A stretch of 64,000 nucleotides of DNA from Brachypodium distachyon (Eukaryota; Streptophyta; Magnoliopsida; Poales; Poaceae), in the NCBI RefSeq assembly GCF_000005505.3, contig NC_016132.3, positions 18,404,501 to 18,468,500 of the forward strand, written 5' to 3'. Shown in pieces: positions 60,467 through 64,000 of the stretch. The notes under the pieces are model-generated. The model did not search any database, was not told the DNA's origin, and saw only the letters and a list, made by a program, of their open reading frames with translations. Both the position numbers and the translations under genes were made by a program. Numbering within the stretch: position 1 is the first letter of the stretch; each line of letters begins with the position of its first letter.

Positions 60467-60578
60467 CTTCCCTGATCCTAAATTCTTTACTCAAATTTGG
60501 TCAAATATGGATGTATCTATTCTTAAAAAGCGTCTAGATACATGTAATATTTTGACAGCAATTTAGGATCGGAGAGAG
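60467..60578. mobile_element. Stowaway-type MITE
   Basis: 112-bp foldback, CTTCCCTGATCCTAAATTCT and complement of AATTTAGGATCGGAGAGAG, TA flanks. Same family as 28901-29016. Confidence 0.88.
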
Positions 60579-61331
60579 TACTATATTGAATTATTGATAC
60601 AATCTCCCAATTATTTCGATTCTGATTCATAATTCAGATTTGCTGGGAAATTTCAGGTAACTTCTCGGCATGTTGTGCCCTGCGCTCATGTTCTCTTCTG
60701 ATCCGCTAATAACGCGTTAGCATTACAATGGAGATACAGCATACGGCCGGCCATATCATGCATGCACGGAGATGGACGGCGCTAATAACGCGCTCGCGAC
60801 GATCGATCCGTTCGAACGGGGCTGGCTGCAGCAGATCGATCAGCATACACGCTCTCCACGTCGGAGAAATAGAGAGTTCGAGTTATAGCAAAGATAATGC
60901 AAGTATTGATTACTCCAAAAAACAAGCCCAAGCTCTCGCCAACCTAGATGTGATCGAGAACAGCCATTTGGTTCCCAGGACTATCGAAAGAAAGAGAGAG
61001 AACAGCCGTGTGCGGCCGACCGGATATTTCTAAGTCGTATAATAAATTTATTTTCTGCAAAAAGAAAAAAAAGGATTTGCTGGGATTTCTGCAGGATCGG
61101 ACGGAGTTGTTCGATGTAGAGAGTTGAAAATAATTGATAAGACAGTCACAAAAAATTAGATATGTACTTGGTCAAAAAAAAAAGATATTTACAAGAATCG
61201 CGATTTTAGCAACATGAGGAATTTTAAGTTGATTCTTCAAACATAATATTAAGAGTTTGTTAATGCGTAACATTCTTTCTATAATCGTTGTCATTCTATA
61301 ATCGCTGTTAGAGATGTATCATCTTTTCTAA
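60579..61331. other. Spacer
   Basis: A GC-richer patch at about 60730-61020 has a short open frame with no known motif. Nothing recognised. Confidence 0.4.
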
Positions 61332-61512
61332 GGCCATGTTTGTTTGGTCTTCTGTTTCAGCTTTTGGTACTTTTAGCAATCTCAAAAGCACTTCTTCCGT
61401 TTACACATGAAGCTGAGGTGTTTCTTCTCAGCTTCATGTGTAAACGGAAGAAGTGCTTTTAAGATTGCTACAAGCACCAAAAGCTGAAGCAGAAGTCCAA
61501 ACAGGCATGGCC
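61332..61512. mobile_element. Tourist-type MITE with a near-perfect hairpin
   Basis: 181 bp, beginning GGCCATGTTTGTTTGG and ending in the near-complement, with TAA on both sides (61329-61331 and 61513-61515). The two arms pair over more than 80 bp with few mismatches, leaving a short loop near 61417-61430. Transcription would give a long hairpin RNA. Confidence 0.9.
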
Positions 61513-61979
61513 TAAGTTTGTTTACGCATCTACCTGCTCCTGCGCCACCTCTGACCGAGGCCGAGGACCACTCATGTTGTTGTCTTCCTCTGTCTTAATT
61601 CCTTGCTGGGCACAACCGTGTGCCGCAAACCTCCAACGATGCGATAGAGAGATCATGACGTCCGCTGCCAGGATGGAGTTCGACATAAAAAGAAGTATTT
61701 GCCCCATCAAATCGCTAACTCGTATATTTTCACGTCAAGTTTCTTATTCTATAAACACACGCATATGGAGACCTATAATTATGCATATTTGACACTTTAG
61801 GACTTGCGTGCACCTGCACACTTACTAGTAAGTAATAAGTGGCGTACTGGTTGATTGTGTAGGATAAGGGGCATGCATTCTCTGTTTCACAAAACACCTC
61901 ATATAATTTTTTACTTTTGTTTCATAACGCACCTCATATTTCTCTTGTTTCCCACACAGAGAAAATCATATATTTCTCC

Positions 61980-62094
61980 GTCCAACAATGGATGTCTCAA
62001 CTTTTATTAAATTTGAATGCATCTATACACTAAGTCATGTCTAGATACATCCAAATTTTGACAAACTTGAAACATATTTTATTGGACGGAGGAG
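61980..62094. mobile_element. Stowaway-type MITE
   Basis: About 115 bp, TCCGTCCAACAATGGATGTC and complement of TATTGGACGGAGGAG. Same family as 2614-2737 and 48450-48558, with eroded ends. Confidence 0.82.
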
Positions 62095-62527
62095 TACAAC
62101 CCTTTGCATGAACGACCAAGTGCGTCGACCCAGCTTCTCACCGTTTGATCCCTTGATTGATTCCCGCTCCAAATCCCAACTGCATCGTTGCTTCCTTCAG
62201 AATATATAAATCGTGCGGTCAGTGTAGTGGTCCAGCATTGGGTCTCCAGACAGGGGGTCGTATAGGATTTTCTTCCTCCCGCACCCATTTACTCTCAATC
62301 CAACAAGAGTGGTCAAACACTAGAAACGAGAGCTGTTTTGGTCCAAGTGCACAAATCTATATGATGTGTTTTGTGTAACAGAGAAAGTAAGGCATATATA
62401 AGCCACATGGTCGGTGCAAGTGTCCTCCGCAGTCCACACGGCACACATAAACTTCAAGATCCATATGCGTTGTACGTCGTGAAATATCGACCTTAGTGGC
62501 TTAAAGCTACAAGGTACTCCGTACTTA
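62095..62527. other. Spacer
   Basis: No gene recognised. Confidence 0.4.
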
Positions 62528-62862
62528 GGGCGTGTATAATAGGAAGCCTTCTATTAACAATGTCACGCAGGATAATTGTTGATGTGGAAGAGAGTACGTA
62601 ATAAAGAAAAATACGAGCCTTCTCTTAACTAAGAGATTATATTTTCACAAAAGATAAGATAATTTCTCCCATTCTATAGATTTCATCTTTTCTAAACATT
62701 TTTTAATCAATTTTACTCATTTAAGCATTAATTGTATATGGGAAAAGCATTTTACCTTGCATACTCAATTGTATATATGAAATTAAGAGATAATATGTTG
62801 TGTGTTTCTAACGACGTGAGATGAATAAAATAAGGTAATCTTCTCAACCATTGTACGTGCCC
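62528..62862. mobile_element. Tourist-type MITE
   Basis: 335 bp with GGGCGTGTATAATAGG at the left and the complement of CCATTGTACGTGCCC at the right, TTA on both sides (62525-62527 and 62863-62865). Another partial copy of the left part (GGCGTGTCAGTCTTCTC) begins immediately after, at about 62867. Confidence 0.8.
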
Positions 62863-63357
62863 TTAAGGCGTGTCAGTCTTCTCTAAATGATGTTATATAA
62901 GATGATTGCTAATTTGGAAGAGAGAGAAGTGAAAAAATGGCCTGGTCCTTCTTTTACCTAGACGATCTCTTTACAAGAAAGATAATGACACTTTTTCGTT
63001 GTCCTAAATTTCAACTTTGCTTCAAGTTTAATAATTTTATTCACTTAAACATTAATTGCAAGAAGGGACATGTAGAGATAACCTATTGTACAGAAACATG
63101 TTTTATTGTTTTCTTTAAATGACGTGGATCATATAGAAGAAGACAACTTTTTTCTGAGGAAAAACGGTCGATTTTCGGCATTTGATTAATAGGAAATCAC
63201 TGTACAAACGGGATCAAAGGCTAGTCTCTAGGAAGAAACACCGTGGGGGTGGGGGAGGTAAAAAAAACCCGGAGGAGATACCGTCACGTTCTTGGATCTT
63301 TAACGTTTTCTCTGTCCCACGTATATTGGACTACCCACAGCTACTAGAAATAAACTA
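62863..63357. other. Spacer with partial repeat
   Basis: The partial MITE copy, then AT-rich and G-rich (about 63243-63260) sequence. No exon of the downstream WAT1-related gene could be found here. Confidence 0.45.
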
Positions 63358-63470
63358 CTCTCTCTGATCCTAAATTCTTAACTCAAATTTGCTCAAGTAT
63401 GAATGCATCTATTTTTAAAAAACGCCTAGATACATGTAATATTTCGACAACAATTTAGAATCGGAGGAAG
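63358..63470. mobile_element. Stowaway-type MITE abutting the WAT1-related gene
   Basis: 113-bp foldback, CTCTCTCTGATCCTAAATTC and complement of ATTTAGAATCGGAGGAAG, TA flanks. Same family as 28901-29016 and 60467-60578. It lies 2 bp from the remnant of the first exon. Confidence 0.85.
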
Positions 63471-63472
63471 TA

Positions 63473-63864
63473 TATGTCTTCGAGAGGTACGTATCCCATG
63501 ACATATATTATCTCACTACCATATGCATGCATCTTGCTAACGGATATTGACACCACTTGATATGCGAACGGCAGGAATGTGAGGCCGAAGATGACGTGGT
63601 CGATCTTCTTCCAAATCTTCATCCTCGCGCTGCTCGGGTTAGTGCTCGTTGCCTCTAACGAACAACATCATCATATAAATTATCAGTTCGATCTTTAATC
63701 GATCCAAGTGAAAGCATCTGAAATTGCACGCTTGCTGCTGCATGCAGACCGGTGATGGACCAAAATTTCTACTACCTCGGGCTCAAGTACACAGGCCCGA
63801 CGTTCGCATGCGCGATGAGTAACATTCTGCCGGCCATGACCTTCGTCATGGCCATGATCTTCAG
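63473..63864 (+). pseudogene. WAT1-related (EamA/DMT) transporter, 5' truncated and continuing off the right edge
   Basis: Exon remnant 63473-63486, then exons 63575-63637 and 63748-63864, all with good GT-AG sites and one frame across them: YVFERNVRPKMTW, then SIFFQIFILALLGPVMDQNF, YYLGLKYTGPTFACAMSNI and LPAMTFVMAMIFR. This is the second to fourth transmembrane part of the WAT1/MtN21 family, plant multi-pass membrane transporters thought to carry auxin, amino acids or related metabolites. The preceding exon should encode the first helix and end in an ER or similar codon pair. Only 14 bp of it remain before a Stowaway element, and no other part was found in 500 bp upstream. It is therefore probably a 5'-truncated copy, although an unrecognised upstream exon cannot be excluded. 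The 3' exons lie beyond the window. Confidence 0.75.
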
Positions 63865-64000
63865 GTAGTACAATTTTATACGTACTCTAGCTTTTATTCG
63901 CGAATAACTTAGTCGATCTGCACATTGATCTGGTGCATGCATGCACGGATCGATAGATCACCAGAGAGAAGTTGTTTAACGTTGCATATATGCATGGTGT

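Overview
This is nuclear DNA of a grass, most likely a Pooideae/Triticeae genome (wheat, Aegilops, barley or rye type). The grounds are intron-rich plant genes, very GC-rich first exons and promoters, and at least seventeen Stowaway elements with CTCCCTCC-type termini flanked by TA. Tourist, MULE, LINE and small LTR elements fill the spaces between genes.

Layout. 1-5137 (+): asparagine synthetase, missing only its first ~35 codons off the left edge. 5.1-17.2 kb: a complete small non-autonomous LTR retrotransposon (5869-7752), a 5'-truncated LINE with target-site duplications (11566-13112), GC-rich islands and MITEs. 17275-17985 (+) and 27603-28190 (+): two intronless AP2/ERF repressor-type genes with C-terminal EAR motifs; between them lies a ~1.1 kb TIR transposon (20026-21123) and otherwise unrecognised DNA. 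29111-30261: a Tourist element split by a MULE with long terminal inverted repeats. 30328-41781 (-): a complete 28-exon SMC4 (condensin) gene; the reconstructed CDS is 3732 nt, 1243 aa. 42-52 kb: LINE fragments, an intronless GC-rich gene of unknown function (46186-46785, +), a 21-bp-period tandem repeat field (about 48.95-50.28 kb), a ~107-bp tandem repeat, and a nuclear insertion of plastid DNA (psaJ side of the psaJ-rpl33 region, about 51.16-51.54 kb). 52706-55606 (+) and 56337-57636 (+): tandem type II metacaspases. 57.7-63.4 kb: broken LINE pieces, Tourist and Stowaway elements. 63473-end (+): the core of a WAT1-related (EamA) transporter whose first exon appears cut by a Stowaway element.

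The genes do not form an operon or pathway. From memory, rice chromosome 5L carries the same set (two type II metacaspases, SMC4, two ERFs) in the corresponding order, so the window looks like a conserved syntenic block equivalent to Triticeae group 1; the asparagine synthetase would then fit the group-1 ASN3 type. This synteny is an inference from memory and was not searched. No complete undescribed system was found. The most unusual structures are the 21-bp heptad repeat field with nested plastid DNA, the LINE whose 5' junction carries copied flanking DNA, and the nested Tourist/MULE 64 bp past the SMC4 stop.
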